Assembly (NCBI RefSeq): GCF_014898815.1
Contig: NW_026515546.1
Coordinates: forward strand, 2,900,501 to 2,964,500
DNA from: Panonychus citri
Taxonomy: Eukaryota; Arthropoda; Arachnida; Trombidiformes; Tetranychidae
Reading direction: 5' to 3'
Length of the DNA stretch: 64,000 nt
Part shown: positions 45,997-55,986 of the stretch, one piece after another
Layout of the letters: every line of letters starts with the position of its first letter
Position numbering within the stretch: the stretch's first letter is position 1
Translations under genes and position numbers: made by a program
Notes under the pieces: generated by a model
Database searches by the model: none
The model's input: the letters and a program-made list of their open reading frames with translations, nothing else
Told to the model about the DNA's origin: nothing

Positions 45997-47924
45997 TTAA
46001 TTGGCGACTCGGGCTGGTGTTCGTGGACTTGATTGTAATTGTGAATATAAAGTCTGGTCACGAGGCGAGGCAATTGAATGACGGGATACTCTTGATGAAT
46101 TTAGATTACTTCTAGCACTGGACGGTGAAGATAAACAGAAACTTGTTAATCGACGAGGTGTCCCGTTTTTAATGACACTTTGATTGGGTTTAAAGTTATC
46201 ATATTGTAAGGGTATGTAGCTAATGGTTCCACTTGACCAACAGACGGTCAATAGTGACCCATGCTTGTAGTAATCATGGAAAGCGATGAGAGTTGGCTTT
46301 TCACCTTTAGAACCATGGATAAAACCGATTGGTGTCAATTCAAGAAGAGATTTACTCCAAGTTTTATAAAGGGCTAAATATTCTGGATTATCTTTGAATG
46401 AGATGACTAGACGTTGACCATTTGAATCCCAAATCATATCATGAATACGACCACCAACTTTTACACCATTGGGAAGAATCGTTTCGGAAACATTGAGAAC
46501 CTCTTGGCATTCTTTAACATATCCACCGACATCATTTGCAGTCGCTTTATCGTAAAAGGCTAAGGCATAGACAATTGGATCTTTTTTATTAGCAATCAGG
46601 AGGAATGTACCATCCGGTTGAGACCAGCAAGCACATTGGATTGGACTTCGACTGTCAATGGACCATTTTTTATTAGACCAAGCAATTGATTCAAAAATTT
46701 TAATATAATTTGAGGTTGTCAGGGTTAAAAGACGCAGTGAATCGGGAGACCAAAGTAATCGGGTGAAACATGTTGGAAAACTACGAATCACTTGAATTTC
46801 ATCAGCTCCATCAGGACCTTTTTTAAGGATAAAAAGTTTAGTTGATTGAGGTGAGCAAATGGCAAGCATTTGACCGGTACTATCAAAGGCAATGCTTGTT
46901 ATCGCATTGGGTAAACCATTTTTGTAAAGTTGAACACAATTTGTTAACTGGGTTTTTTTCAATTCAACTTGATCCAAATCCCAAATGAGTAAACAATTAT
47001 GACAAGCAACAGCTAGAATATTTGATGAATCAGGTTTCCAGGCAAGGTGAGATAATTTCTTTTGGTGTGGATGTTTAATGAGAAGTGATGTTTTCCTTAA
47101 GGATGAGTAAATGTAGATATCATTATTAGAAAGACCAATGGCAGAGACCATTTTTTTAGGATGCCAGGCAAATGAGATAAATAAATCCTTTGATCCAAGG
47201 TAATGGCAAAATTCATCACATAAAGCATCATCTGAATGCTAAAGAAAGGATAAGAAAAGCAAGAGTAAAAACCAAAAATTAGAGAAACAGCAAATTAACC
47301 CAGCAAACAGTTTAAAGAATATAAAAAACACTTATAATATTACCTTAGCATAAGGAAAATAGTAAAGATAAATTTGTAAGAATAATCTGTATAAGTAAAG
47401 AAATGTGAAAGCTAAACTTTTAGCTATGTTTCTACCAACATTGGGTAGAATGGGTTCAACATTAGGTAAAGTTGTGATATAATTTAAAGATGAAACGGTT
47501 CCTTCATCTACCCATAATTGATAACATTTTTTCCATTCACCTGTAGGCTCTTCAACAAAATAGTCTTTAGCTCTAAAAGAAGATTTAATCGGTTTAATGA
47601 TGGGCTTTTTATCAATATCAATTGTAGGATATTCCACACCCTAAGAAAATCCAAATGAAACCAAATAATATAGATGCAAAGAGCAAAGTACCACCAATCA
47701 AGATAGAAGAAAGTGAACAACATAAAAGGATTAAGAAGAAGAGAAGAAAAATATATTAATAAAATGAATAGAAAACAAAAACAATCGAAAAGAAAAAAAA
47801 TTCTTACCTCATTAGTAACAATAGTCGGATCAGAATTACCTTCCTCTAAGTGACCATCATATTCCCTGACAGTCCTCCGACCGGTGCCGGTTTCAATGTA
47901 AGGAAATTTATCAAACTCAGTCAT
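45997..47924 (-). CDS. AAAS: Aladin, WD-repeat nucleoporin
   Basis: Three exons on the minus strand: 47924-47808, 47640-47344, 47238-45997; 551 residues (human aladin 546). Aladin is a peripheral nuclear pore protein anchored by NDC1. The N-terminal part (MTEFDKFPY...) precedes a helical region, then a seven-bladed WD propeller: ISFAWHPKKMVSAIGL, LSHLAWKPDSSNILAVAC with LLIWDLD, ITSIAFDSTGQMLAIC, TRLLWSPDSLRLLTL with YIKIFES, CACWSQPDGTFLL and IHDMIWDSNGQRLVISF. The Ser/Arg-rich C-terminal tail (SSRVSRHSIASPR) is normal for the family. Exon lengths are whole codons except for ordinary phase-0 joins, which supports the model. Confidence 0.93.
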
Positions 47925-48880
47925 TGGTAATTAAGAATATTAAATAAATTCAAATCATTCAATTTTCAAGGGAAAAACAAAACGGTTAACAATTAGAAAT
48001 TGAAAGAAAACAATTAAAATGCAACGATGAATTTTTTTTCTCTCTTCATCTGTTCAATGTGGTTAAGGCGCGAATCCAAATGTCTCAGCCAATCAGAGAT
48101 CGAGGAAAAATCGATGTATCGATGATCGAACATCGAAAAAAAAGTTAATTCTCTTTAACAATTAACCTGAAACCAGAAAAAGAGTTAATTTGATTGAATT
48201 TAATTAACTCTTTGTTATTTTTTATCTTTCATTTAATTTTGATCTTTTTCGAGACAATTAGAGTAACAATTTAGATCTAGGATTTGGTTTTCTCTCGGTG
48301 GATTTAAATGTAAGTTTGGAATTTGGAAAGTCTTATGTTTCGTTTGTAGGCTAAAAGGTAAGAGTGTTTTTATTTTCTATTTAATAAATTGAATTGTTAC
48401 TTTTTGTGCAATTAAAGCTAATTGTTTGGTTTATTTTTCTCTTTTCAGAAGCTTAATTGTGTCTTGATTACTTTGCTTGAAAGTCGAAGTTTTTTTTGGT
48501 TGATTAGTGAATTTATTTATCCATTTTTTTGCCTTGGTAATTGGAGATTGATTGATAAGCTCATTTTCTTACATGGACAAAATGGTTAAGAGAATTTTCG
48601 GTTTTTCTTTTCTATTCTCTTCTGTTTCTTCTGCTTCTTACTTTTTTTTATTCTTCTTCATTTTAATACAGTTTGTTTTCTTTTTTTCTCCTTCTAGTTT
48701 TATCTATCAAATATTCTTCCTCATATTCCCTTTGGTTGCCTTGGAGATATTTACCTTTTTCTACATGGAAGAATATTTTTTGCTCTTGCTGTTACAGTTT
48801 GAAGAGTGAACATCAACCTTACATCAGTACATGCTCATAAAACACAAGAAAAAGCGTGACCAGCATTTCCTCTTCCTTTT
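47925..48880. other. Upstream region of aladin and left flank of LINE-B
   Basis: About 950 bp. GGCGCGAATCCAAATG and CAGCCAATCAGAG (an inverted-CCAAT-type box) near 48067-48095 fit a promoter. Rightward there are splice-like signals (AAATGTAAGTTTGG at 48307, AAAGGTAAGAGTG at 48355, TTTTCAGAAG at 48447) suggesting noncoding exons of a + strand transcript. A basic open stretch (MLIKHKKKRDQHF, about 48831-48870) just before the LINE could be the start of an interrupted gene, but no continuation was recognised. The frame at 48552-48809 is a Phe-rich artefact. Confidence 0.4.
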
Positions 48881-49022
48881 TCATGTGAGAACAGTTAAAT
48901 TTATTATGTGTTAATATTTAATCTACTTTACTTTAAGTGATACGATTAATATTAGTAATTGAATCAACCTAAACAAATTCATCTCTAATTAATTCATCTC
49001 TAATCATCTATACCTTAACATT

Positions 49023-50560
49023 ATGAATAACAAATCAATCAACCCAAGGAAGAAGAACAATCAACAAAACGAAGTGAGTAAATTATTAATATTAAATAAT
49101 AATAAGACTGAAACTCTACCATGAGTTAACAAATTATCAAACTGACTCTAATGAGAAAATTTATCAAACTTTCCCAGAAAACTAAACCTGATGAAAAATG
49201 GATTATTTTCTGGACAACAATTAAGGGAATTAAAAATATCCCAGAACATTATAAAAAACTGAATTTTGAACAACAAACTGAATTTAAAGAAAATTTATCA
49301 ACCCTAATCAATAACAACGATCTAAGGAAAAGTCTATCTATTGGAGACACAAGACTTAAAAATATAAAAATCATGGAAAATGAAATCAATCAAATCAATC
49401 TCGACCCCATCAATTGGAACAAATCAACCAATGATCAAACCAATTGGCTACAAAGCTCAACAGATAATATTAATATTAATAATAATATTGACAACCAACT
49501 CAACCAAATCCAGACAAATGATTTATACAATCCAATAATCAATAATGATGAAATTAACATTGAACAAATCACCATTGAGGAATATTTACTAAATAATCAA
49601 CAAATCGACAACAATGTAAATTTATCGACAATCCAAGAAAATCCAACTACTGACGATAATCAATCAGATCAACATTATCTACCTGATTTCCTAGAAATTG
49701 CAGATCAATTAACAAATGGTGAACTAGTAATAACCCAACCGATGAAAAAAAGGAAAAATGATGAATTAGTATTTAATAATAATATTAAGAAACAAAAAAC
49801 AGTCAATGATAAATGGATAAAATGGAACAATAAAATGATGGATCCAACGGTATTTATCAATCATAAAGAAATCAATGGTGAAAAACTGATGGAAGAAATT
49901 AAACAATTACGAAAAGATGGACAAATTAGCTTCCAATTATTCAAAGGAATCTATCAGCATGGTAATGGAATAAAAATAATTTGTTTCAATGAAACAGATC
50001 TACAAACAAATATCCAACAAATACAAAACCACTTCCCCAAGATTATTATTGATATCAAAAAGCCGAAATCGCCAAAAATCAAAATGTTCAACTTTCCATC
50101 AACAATCAACAATGAAGATTATATTCTAGATGAAATAATCAAATATAACAAAGATATGACCAAGGATAACACAAAAATTATTAATATTAATAATTATGGT
50201 AAACGGATGGATATTACATTACAAATATCACCGGGAATCAGATCAAACATTCAAGAAAACAATGGTTATGTAAATTTGGCGACAAAGTCGATGAAGGTAA
50301 TTGATCACTTTGATTTAATCTTATGCCATCGATGTTTATCAATAAATAAACACAAAACTGGTAAATGTAATAATCAACACATTTGCAAAATTTGTGCTGG
50401 ATACCACAAGGTGTGTTCAAGAGAAGATAAAATAATCAAATGTGGTACCTGTGGTAAACATGGGCACAAACCTTTCACGTTTGAATGTGAAGAATACTCT
50501 AAAAAAGTACAAATTGAAACAAATAAGACAAATTATAATTACGAATTCATCATGATTTAA
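49023..50560 (+). CDS. LINE-B ORF1: Gag-like protein with a spliced start
   Basis: Exon 1, 49023-49073, encodes MNNKSINPRKKNNQQNE, then GTGAGT at 49074 and a CTTTCCCAG acceptor at 49169-49177; exon 2, 49178-50560, continues in frame (KTKPDEKW...). Total 477 residues. Without splicing the frame could start at ATG 49151. The protein is Asn/Ile/Lys-rich, with a basic patch (PMKKRKNDE), a possible RNA-binding middle and three C-terminal knuckles: CHRCLSINKHKTGKC, CKICAGYHKVC and CGTCGKHGHKPFTFEC (CX2CX4HX6C). The last knuckle spacing and the ending NYNYEFIMI match LINE-A ORF1 (NYNYTWIMA), so the two proteins are homologous. Confidence 0.8.
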
Positions 50561-50962
50561 TTCTTCTCTTCTTTTTCAAAAATTCAATTACAAAAAACTT
50601 TCCGCTAAAATCAAAATGATCTCAAATAATAATAATAATAATTATACATTTACTCTCTACCACTCAGTTAATTCAATCTCAAAATTATCTATTCATTCAA
50701 ATCAATTTCCAATTTTTGTCTTCCACTCTGTTAAATTCAATTACAAATTTCTTTTCTCTGAACAAAATTAACTAATAATAATAATAATAAAGATAATAAA
50801 TGAAAAAATCAACAACTCGCTTACCACTCTGAAAATTCAATCACAGGTAAAACAAATCTAATAAACAAAACCGACATCACGTCCACCTTGAAAAAACCAA
50901 CTCGACCAAAAATTCCAACATAAGAAAACTCTTCCGATAGATCAGGAAAACAATTATTGATT
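50561..50962. other. LINE-B ORF1 to passenger spacer with degenerate repeats
   Basis: About 400 bp. A motif like TACCACTCTGTTAATTCAAT followed by CACAAA recurs imperfectly at about 50575, 50657, 50723 and 50822, separated by AATAATAATAA runs. It would serve as 3' UTR for both ORF1 (+) and the antisense frame (-), which face each other here. No coding frame seen. Confidence 0.45.
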
Positions 50963-51883
50963 TTACTCTTCATTGGTAACCTCTGGATATTTCTTCGTAT
51001 CACGAGGATAAGTTCCAAGAACAGAAATACACAAATCCATCCTTGGATCACCATAATGAGCACGTTTATCAATCAATGTGATATCAGCGGAACGATTGAT
51101 AAAATCAATAAAACCTCTTAAAGTCGAAAATTGACTCAAAACAACATGGCGAAAGCTAATCAAATCAATAGCATTCGGATCAAAGTTTCCAGCCGAAGCA
51201 ATTCTTTGGAAAACATCCGAAACAGTAGCATCCAAGGGAAATTCCAGATCAGCGTTTCCGCGACCTTGAGCACGAATACGAATACTAATATTATTATTAA
51301 TAATAAAACTACCGGATCCAATTCCATTAACGGAAACACCACGAAATTGCGAATTATACGAAACATTTTTTACTGCAGAATAATTAGCCAAATTAGTAGC
51401 AACACTACTAATATTATTAACCCGAGCCGCCGAATGAACCATTGGGACACCAACTTGACACTTTGATCGATGAGCCAAAAATGAATAAACATCAAAATGT
51501 CCAGTACAATTCTTACACTCGACAATCACCTTGGAATAAATAACCATGTCGATCAAACCAGGTTCAGTGAAATATGGCTGACGAAAATCGATTGAACAAT
51601 TCTCAATGGGACAATCAATAAATCCATATGGTTTGGAAACTGGTACACTTTTCGGGTCCTTTTTATTTTTTCGAATAATTTTTCCACTAAATTGACTCTG
51701 ATTCACATAAATCGGATTCTTAACAACTGATGCAATACAAACAGAGCAGAAAAGACGCTGACAGAAAGGCTGAGAGTTTCCACCATTATGGCTCAAGGGA
51801 CTAATTGCCAATCCACCACAAATACCACAAGAAAGTAAATCAAGATAATCAACCCCCGAACATTGATCCAAAGGAATTGACAT
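50963..51883 (-). CDS. RING-like / zinc-finger / ubiquitin-like protein antisense inside LINE-B
   Basis: 306 residues from ATG 51883 (MSIPLDQCSG); an in-frame hydrophobic extension to 52000 lacks ATG and is ignored. It is opposite in strand to ORF1 and ORF1b, which flank it. Seen: a RING-like start, CGICGG at about residues 19-24, then CQRLFCSVC about 20 residues later, then DCPIENC; the usual CxH of a RING is not clear. Next CKNCTGHFDVYSFLAHRSKC is a C2HC finger like those in TRAF/SIAH proteins. The last 100 residues (ISIRIRAQGRGNADLEFPLD, then ATVSDVFQRI and FINRSADITLIDKR) alternate strand and helix as a ubiquitin-like fold would. Together this suggests a ubiquitin-ligase-like protein, a guess from motif order. 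It is a single exon, with no stop, and shares the TATTATTAATAATA word of the LINE. It could be a captured host gene, an integral LINE gene, or a host gene hit twice by LINE pieces. Confidence 0.7.
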   Translation of the reverse strand: MSIPLDQCSGVDYLDLLSCGICGGLAISPLSHNGGNSQPFCQRLFCSVCIASVVKNPIYVNQSQFSGKIIRKNKKDPKSVPVSKPYGFIDCPIENCSIDFRQPYFTEPGLIDMVIYSKVIVECKNCTGHFDVYSFLAHRSKCQVGVPMVHSAARVNNISSVATNLANYSAVKNVSYNSQFRGVSVNGIGSGSFIINNNISIRIRAQGRGNADLEFPLDATVSDVFQRIASAGNFDPNAIDLISFRHVVLSQFSTLRGFIDFINRSADITLIDKRAHYGDPRMDLCISVLGTYPRDTKKYPEVTNEE

Positions 51884-52076
51884 GATTGAAAATGAGAAAG
51901 AAAAGTAAACAATTAATAATAATAATAATAAAATAAACACGAAAAGAACGAGAAACAACTGTAGAGAATAAACTAGAAAAAAGAATAGAACAAAAAACAA
52001 ATTCTCTTCTATTTAGTTAAAAGCGAAATACATAGATGGCGACACATATTATTCTTATTATTGTTAGATTAAATTG

Positions 52077-52084
52077 TATAAAAG
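52077..52084 (+). promoter_or_regulatory. TATA-like box upstream of LINE-B ORF1b
   Basis: TATAAAAG, 39 bp before the ATG of ORF1b at 52123, in the 240-bp gap between the antisense gene start and ORF1b. Position and sequence fit a TATA box, which would give ORF1b-ORF2 a transcript separate from ORF1. Spider-mite-type AT-rich DNA gives such words by chance fairly often, so this is suggestive only. Confidence 0.35.
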
Positions 52085-52122
52085 CAAATCAAATTACGAT
52101 TTATATCACCATTTAAATCACA

Positions 52123-52908
52123 ATGTTCACCTGGTTAAATTCAGCAATTAATAATACATTTATATCATCTTCAAATTACATTGAGTGCCTTAAAGTCATC
52201 AATCATCTACAAAATAATTCAAGTGAAAGTGAATTAGTTAATCTTAAAATTAAACTAAGTAATTGGACTCACGTCCTCAACCTCATCACCAACAACTGGA
52301 TTAAAAATCCAAATTTAATTCAACAAGAAAGTGAAAAGTGCAAACAAATTATTAATATTATTAATAATATCAAAGTTGATTGTGAAAATCCGAAGATAGA
52401 AAGTGATAAACAAATCGTGATCGCATTTAAATTACTATCATCAAATATCATCATAGACAAATTGGTACCAGAAGAGTTTATAATTAAGACAACCGGTTTC
52501 AGTAGTAACAGGAAACAAATTCACCTTACCGATAAAACCCCGATTAGTACTTTGGAGAAACTCATATCTATTAGAGAACCTGATATTGAGTTCATCATCA
52601 TTGGTTGGAGGATTTATTCAGCAAAGGTGAATGAACATCAAATTGAATATCTTAAACAGATATTAACAAATCTCAATCAAAAAGAAATCATCTTTCAAGT
52701 TAAAAAACTGACCACCCAATTATTATTATTAATAATATCAAATTGTGATCTATTCCATCGAAATCTTCAACAGAAAAAGTGGACAATTAAGTCAAACAAT
52801 CTAACAACGACATTTAAAGTTCGACCATCATACAGAAAATGTCAACTTTGCGAGCATATTCATACAGGCCATCATATAAACTGTTCACAATCATATCATT
52901 CAATGTAA
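52123..52908 (+). CDS. LINE-B ORF1b: short Gag-like protein
   Basis: 261 residues, ATG 52123. Helical N-terminal part (NSAINNTFISSSNYIECLKV), then a mixed domain (RKQIHLTDKTPISTLEKLIS, EFIIIGWRIYSA), then a basic stretch and one C-terminal Cys-His cluster CQLCEHIHTGHHINC. It occupies the same place as LINE-A ORF1b and likewise overlaps ORF2 (70 bp, other frame), but has one knuckle where LINE-A has three. Function presumably RNA binding; inferred. Confidence 0.75.
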   Translation: MFTWLNSAINNTFISSSNYIECLKVINHLQNNSSESELVNLKIKLSNWTHVLNLITNNWIKNPNLIQQESEKCKQIINIINNIKVDCENPKIESDKQIVIAFKLLSSNIIIDKLVPEEFIIKTTGFSSNRKQIHLTDKTPISTLEKLISIREPDIEFIIIGWRIYSAKVNEHQIEYLKQILTNLNQKEIIFQVKKLTTQLLLLIISNCDLFHRNLQQKKWTIKSNNLTTTFKVRPSYRKCQLCEHIHTGHHINCSQSYHSM

Positions 52909-55900
52909 ATAAATCAAGGAAACTCACCCAACAAATGATTCAATTCACCAAAACTCATACATCAACAATCACATGTATAACCGAACCAAATTCATGCTGG
53001 ATTGGTCAAAATAATCTTGATAATATTATTATTAATAATAGAGTATTAATTTGCTTCTCATCCAATATTTCAATCAACCAAATTGAAACAAAATTAAGTG
53101 ACATGGTAATAATTGATGCATCGACTGAAAACAAATATCAACTAAGAGTAATTGGGGTTTACATGGCTCAATTATTTACTCACAACCAGGAAAAAGGTAG
53201 AAGCAACTGGGGTCAAATTAATCAATTCATCTTGAAAGAACCAACAGTTATCACCGGGGATTTCAACTTTAAACACAAACTATGGACACCGGAACCTCAT
53301 TACAATAATAATATTATTATTAATAATGATCTAAGTGATCTAAAGTCAACAATTGCACCATCAGTGGATCAACCAACCTTTGAAAGAACAATAATTGGGA
53401 AAACAAGTAAATCATGGATAGATGCGATTCTGGTAAATAATTCAATCACTAATTATCATGGAAAGATAATTAATCGTCATACCAATGATCATCACCTACT
53501 AATTGCCACAGTATTTGTCGAATCCACACGAATAAATCAAAAAAGAGTATTAATAATAAACTCATGGAAAATTAATAAAGAAAATCCAGAAATTGGCCGA
53601 AGATGTAAAGAAATAATTAATTTTCCCAATAAACATGGTACATGGATCAAGGTAAATTGGACTACTAAAAGGAAAGCAAAGAAAATCTCAATTGACTACA
53701 AAAGAATCATTGGAAACCCAAAAAAGATCTGGTCAGTAATTAATAATAAATTAATAACACCAAAACAATCAATGCTTCAAAATAGTGACCCAAAAACGCT
53801 TAACCAATATCGTGAATCAATCAACCAACAACTAAACGAATTCACATCGAATAAACCAATCCATAAAGATCCAATATCAAAAGGAAATTATCCAAAATTA
53901 AAAGAAAAAGAAAAAGAGGAAATAATTCATTTCGTGAAGAAAATGAAGAAATCGAGTTTAGATGCTGACGATTTCAACTCAACATCATTTAAAAAGTTCT
54001 TTATTAATAATAAAGAAAAAATATTATTATTAATAGACGAGATAATAACTAATGGATGGATACCAAGTTGTGCGAAAATCATGGGAATTGGAATGGTCAA
54101 GAAATCTGATGGAAAATCTGTTCGCTTCGTCAAAACACCAAATTATCTACTTAAAATAATAGATAAAATAATATCGGAAAAAGTCCAAATATTATTACCG
54201 AAACTGATATCATCTGATCTTCAATATGCATATCAACGATTTACAACTCGACAAAACTTCTTCTTGGACATAATCAAAGAAATTGTGATCAACCCAACAA
54301 ATAAAATAATATTAAGTCTGGACATGAGCAAAGCCTTTGATGAGGTGAATCCAACAACCGCAATCAAGAAAATATATCAACTTGATCAACAATTAGGATC
54401 ACTAATCGAATCTTTCTGTAAAGAATATTGGCTCCGAGTAAACTGGAACAGGAAAATATTATACAAAAAGGAATCAAATTCAGTCCCTCAAGGCTCATCA
54501 TCAGGACCATTAATATTCATCGTCGCATTAGATGAAGCTCTTAATAATATTAATAAGTCTAATATTAATATTAAAGCTTTCGCAGATGATATCTGCATAA
54601 TCACGGAGAAAAAAGAAATGAAAAAAGTTATTAACATAACGAAAAACGAAATGAAGAAAATCAATCTGAAATTAAACGAAAAGAAAACGGAAGTATGGCC
54701 AACATCGAAACAAATGAAAATAGTTGGAATCAGTATTAATATTCCATTTAGAACTCACATTCTAAACAAGCAACTATTACTAATAATCAACGAGATTAAC
54801 GAAATCTTCAAGAGATCAAAACAAATCATCAAATTTTTACCAATTCAAATTCGAAAAATTATTATTAATAATATTGTTCTTCCTAAATTCTACAAAATTG
54901 GCTTTGGTTGGTGCTTAGATAATGATCTGACAAAAATGATCAACGAAATTCAAAAGAAAATTCACCAAATCCTGATGAATCTAATAGGAATTAAAGGAGC
55001 AGGGAGATGGAAAATGAAAACACTGTTTAATCTGAGAACAGTCACGGAAACAATATTGAACGATCTATTCATATGGATTAAAGAACATGATGAAAAATTA
55101 TTCATTAGTAAATTCAATCTTCCAACGGAAAAAATCTTACAAGGAGTCAATCTAAATCAAATAACAACAATACAAAACAAAGAAATAATCAACTGCAAAT
55201 GTGACATCATTATCAACTATCAATGTATTAATAACATCATCCTCATCAAAATCAAAACAAACTCATGGGAATTTGAATTCAATCACCTCAAAGAACAATG
55301 GACATCATCACAAATCAAAATCTCAAAAATAATAATATTATTACTTATAAATAGAGGATATAAACATATAACAATTCCTGAGATACCAATTAATGGGAAA
55401 ACAAACTCATCAAAAGATATTCTCTCAATAATTAATAATAATATTAATATTGAAAACTCAACTTTCTGCAGGAAAAAATGGATTAAAACAAAACTTGACA
55501 ACAATCGTAGACAAATAATAACAACAACTTGGATTACAAGGAACCAATTAAAGGAGAAAATAACAAACAAAATCAATAACATCATCAAAGAATCAAAAGC
55601 AAAATTAACATCGATAAACTCAATACTTTACCCACAAAGTAATTACCTGATTCAACGAGGAACTCAATTAAATAAGGATTTCAACAAAAAACTAATCTCA
55701 ATGAACAAGTATATGAGAACCCCATGTTGCAATCAAAGAGATAATTACTTACACCATCTATTAACATCATCAGACCATTTGGAAGAAATCATCGGACCAG
55801 TAACCTGGAATTGGGACTTAACAGATTCATCAGATTTACACAAGGCATCAAAAACCAAATTATTATTAATATTATTTAATCATATTGAAGAAAATATCCA

Positions 55901-55931
55901 AAAATTCAATACTTGCAATTTCAACCTTTAA
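52839..55931 (+). CDS. LINE-B ORF2: endonuclease-reverse transcriptase
   Basis: 1030 residues from ATG 52839, which lies within the end of ORF1b. Endonuclease: LFTIISFNVNKSRKL at the start, TCITEPNSCW (Glu), VITGDFNFKHKLW (Asp, Asn), NRHTNDHHLL (Asp-His). Reverse transcriptase: ALDEALNNINK after SVPQGSSSGPLIFIV, SLDMSKAFDEVNP, and IKAFADDICIITEK (FADD box) hold the catalytic aspartates; LKLNEKKTEVWP follows. C-terminal CC...DNYLHHLLTSSDHL is a Cys-His tail as in LINE-A (KPFHHYLFEC). No frameshift or stop. Codon choice favours ATT/AAT/TTA, giving repeated ATTATTAATAAT words. Likely able to make active enzyme. Confidence 0.93.
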   Translation: MSTLRAYSYRPSYKLFTIISFNVNKSRKLTQQMIQFTKTHTSTITCITEPNSCWIGQNNLDNIIINNRVLICFSSNISINQIETKLSDMVIIDASTENKYQLRVIGVYMAQLFTHNQEKGRSNWGQINQFILKEPTVITGDFNFKHKLWTPEPHYNNNIIINNDLSDLKSTIAPSVDQPTFERTIIGKTSKSWIDAILVNNSITNYHGKIINRHTNDHHLLIATVFVESTRINQKRVLIINSWKINKENPEIGRRCKEIINFPNKHGTWIKVNWTTKRKAKKISIDYKRIIGNPKKIWSVINNKLITPKQSMLQNSDPKTLNQYRESINQQLNEFTSNKPIHKDPISKGNYPKLKEKEKEEIIHFVKKMKKSSLDADDFNSTSFKKFFINNKEKILLLIDEIITNGWIPSCAKIMGIGMVKKSDGKSVRFVKTPNYLLKIIDKIISEKVQILLPKLISSDLQYAYQRFTTRQNFFLDIIKEIVINPTNKIILSLDMSKAFDEVNPTTAIKKIYQLDQQLGSLIESFCKEYWLRVNWNRKILYKKESNSVPQGSSSGPLIFIVALDEALNNINKSNINIKAFADDICIITEKKEMKKVINITKNEMKKINLKLNEKKTEVWPTSKQMKIVGISINIPFRTHILNKQLLLIINEINEIFKRSKQIIKFLPIQIRKIIINNIVLPKFYKIGFGWCLDNDLTKMINEIQKKIHQILMNLIGIKGAGRWKMKTLFNLRTVTETILNDLFIWIKEHDEKLFISKFNLPTEKILQGVNLNQITTIQNKEIINCKCDIIINYQCINNIILIKIKTNSWEFEFNHLKEQWTSSQIKISKIIILLLINRGYKHITIPEIPINGKTNSSKDILSIINNNINIENSTFCRKKWIKTKLDNNRRQIITTTWITRNQLKEKITNKINNIIKESKAKLTSINSILYPQSNYLIQRGTQLNKDFNKKLISMNKYMRTPCCNQRDNYLHHLLTSSDHLEEIIGPVTWNWDLTDSSDLHKASKTKLLLILFNHIEENIQKFNTCNFNL

Positions 55932-55948
55932 CTGTAAAATGACAGGGA

Positions 55949-55986
55949 GGTAATCATTGAAGGTTACCTAGAGGTTTTATAACCTC
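55949..55986 (+). other. LINE-B 3' UTR hairpin pair
   Basis: Two hairpins just after the ORF2 stop: GGTAA...TTACC (55949-55968) and GAGGTT...AACCTC (55971-55986), followed by CGAGCTGTATCC. LINE-A has two hairpins then AGCTACAG at the matching place, although there it falls inside ORF2. Likely the RNA structure recognised by the element's own reverse transcriptase; inferred. Confidence 0.55.

Noticed and set aside
48552..48809. 85-codon Phe-rich frame left of LINE-B
   Set aside because: Composition follows a TTTCTT-rich stretch; hydrophobic throughout with no helix pattern or homology.
51884..52000. Hydrophobic N-terminal extension of the LINE-B antisense protein
   Set aside because: It has no ATG and arises from TTA/TTC repeats in the promoter gap; including it would fake a membrane anchor.
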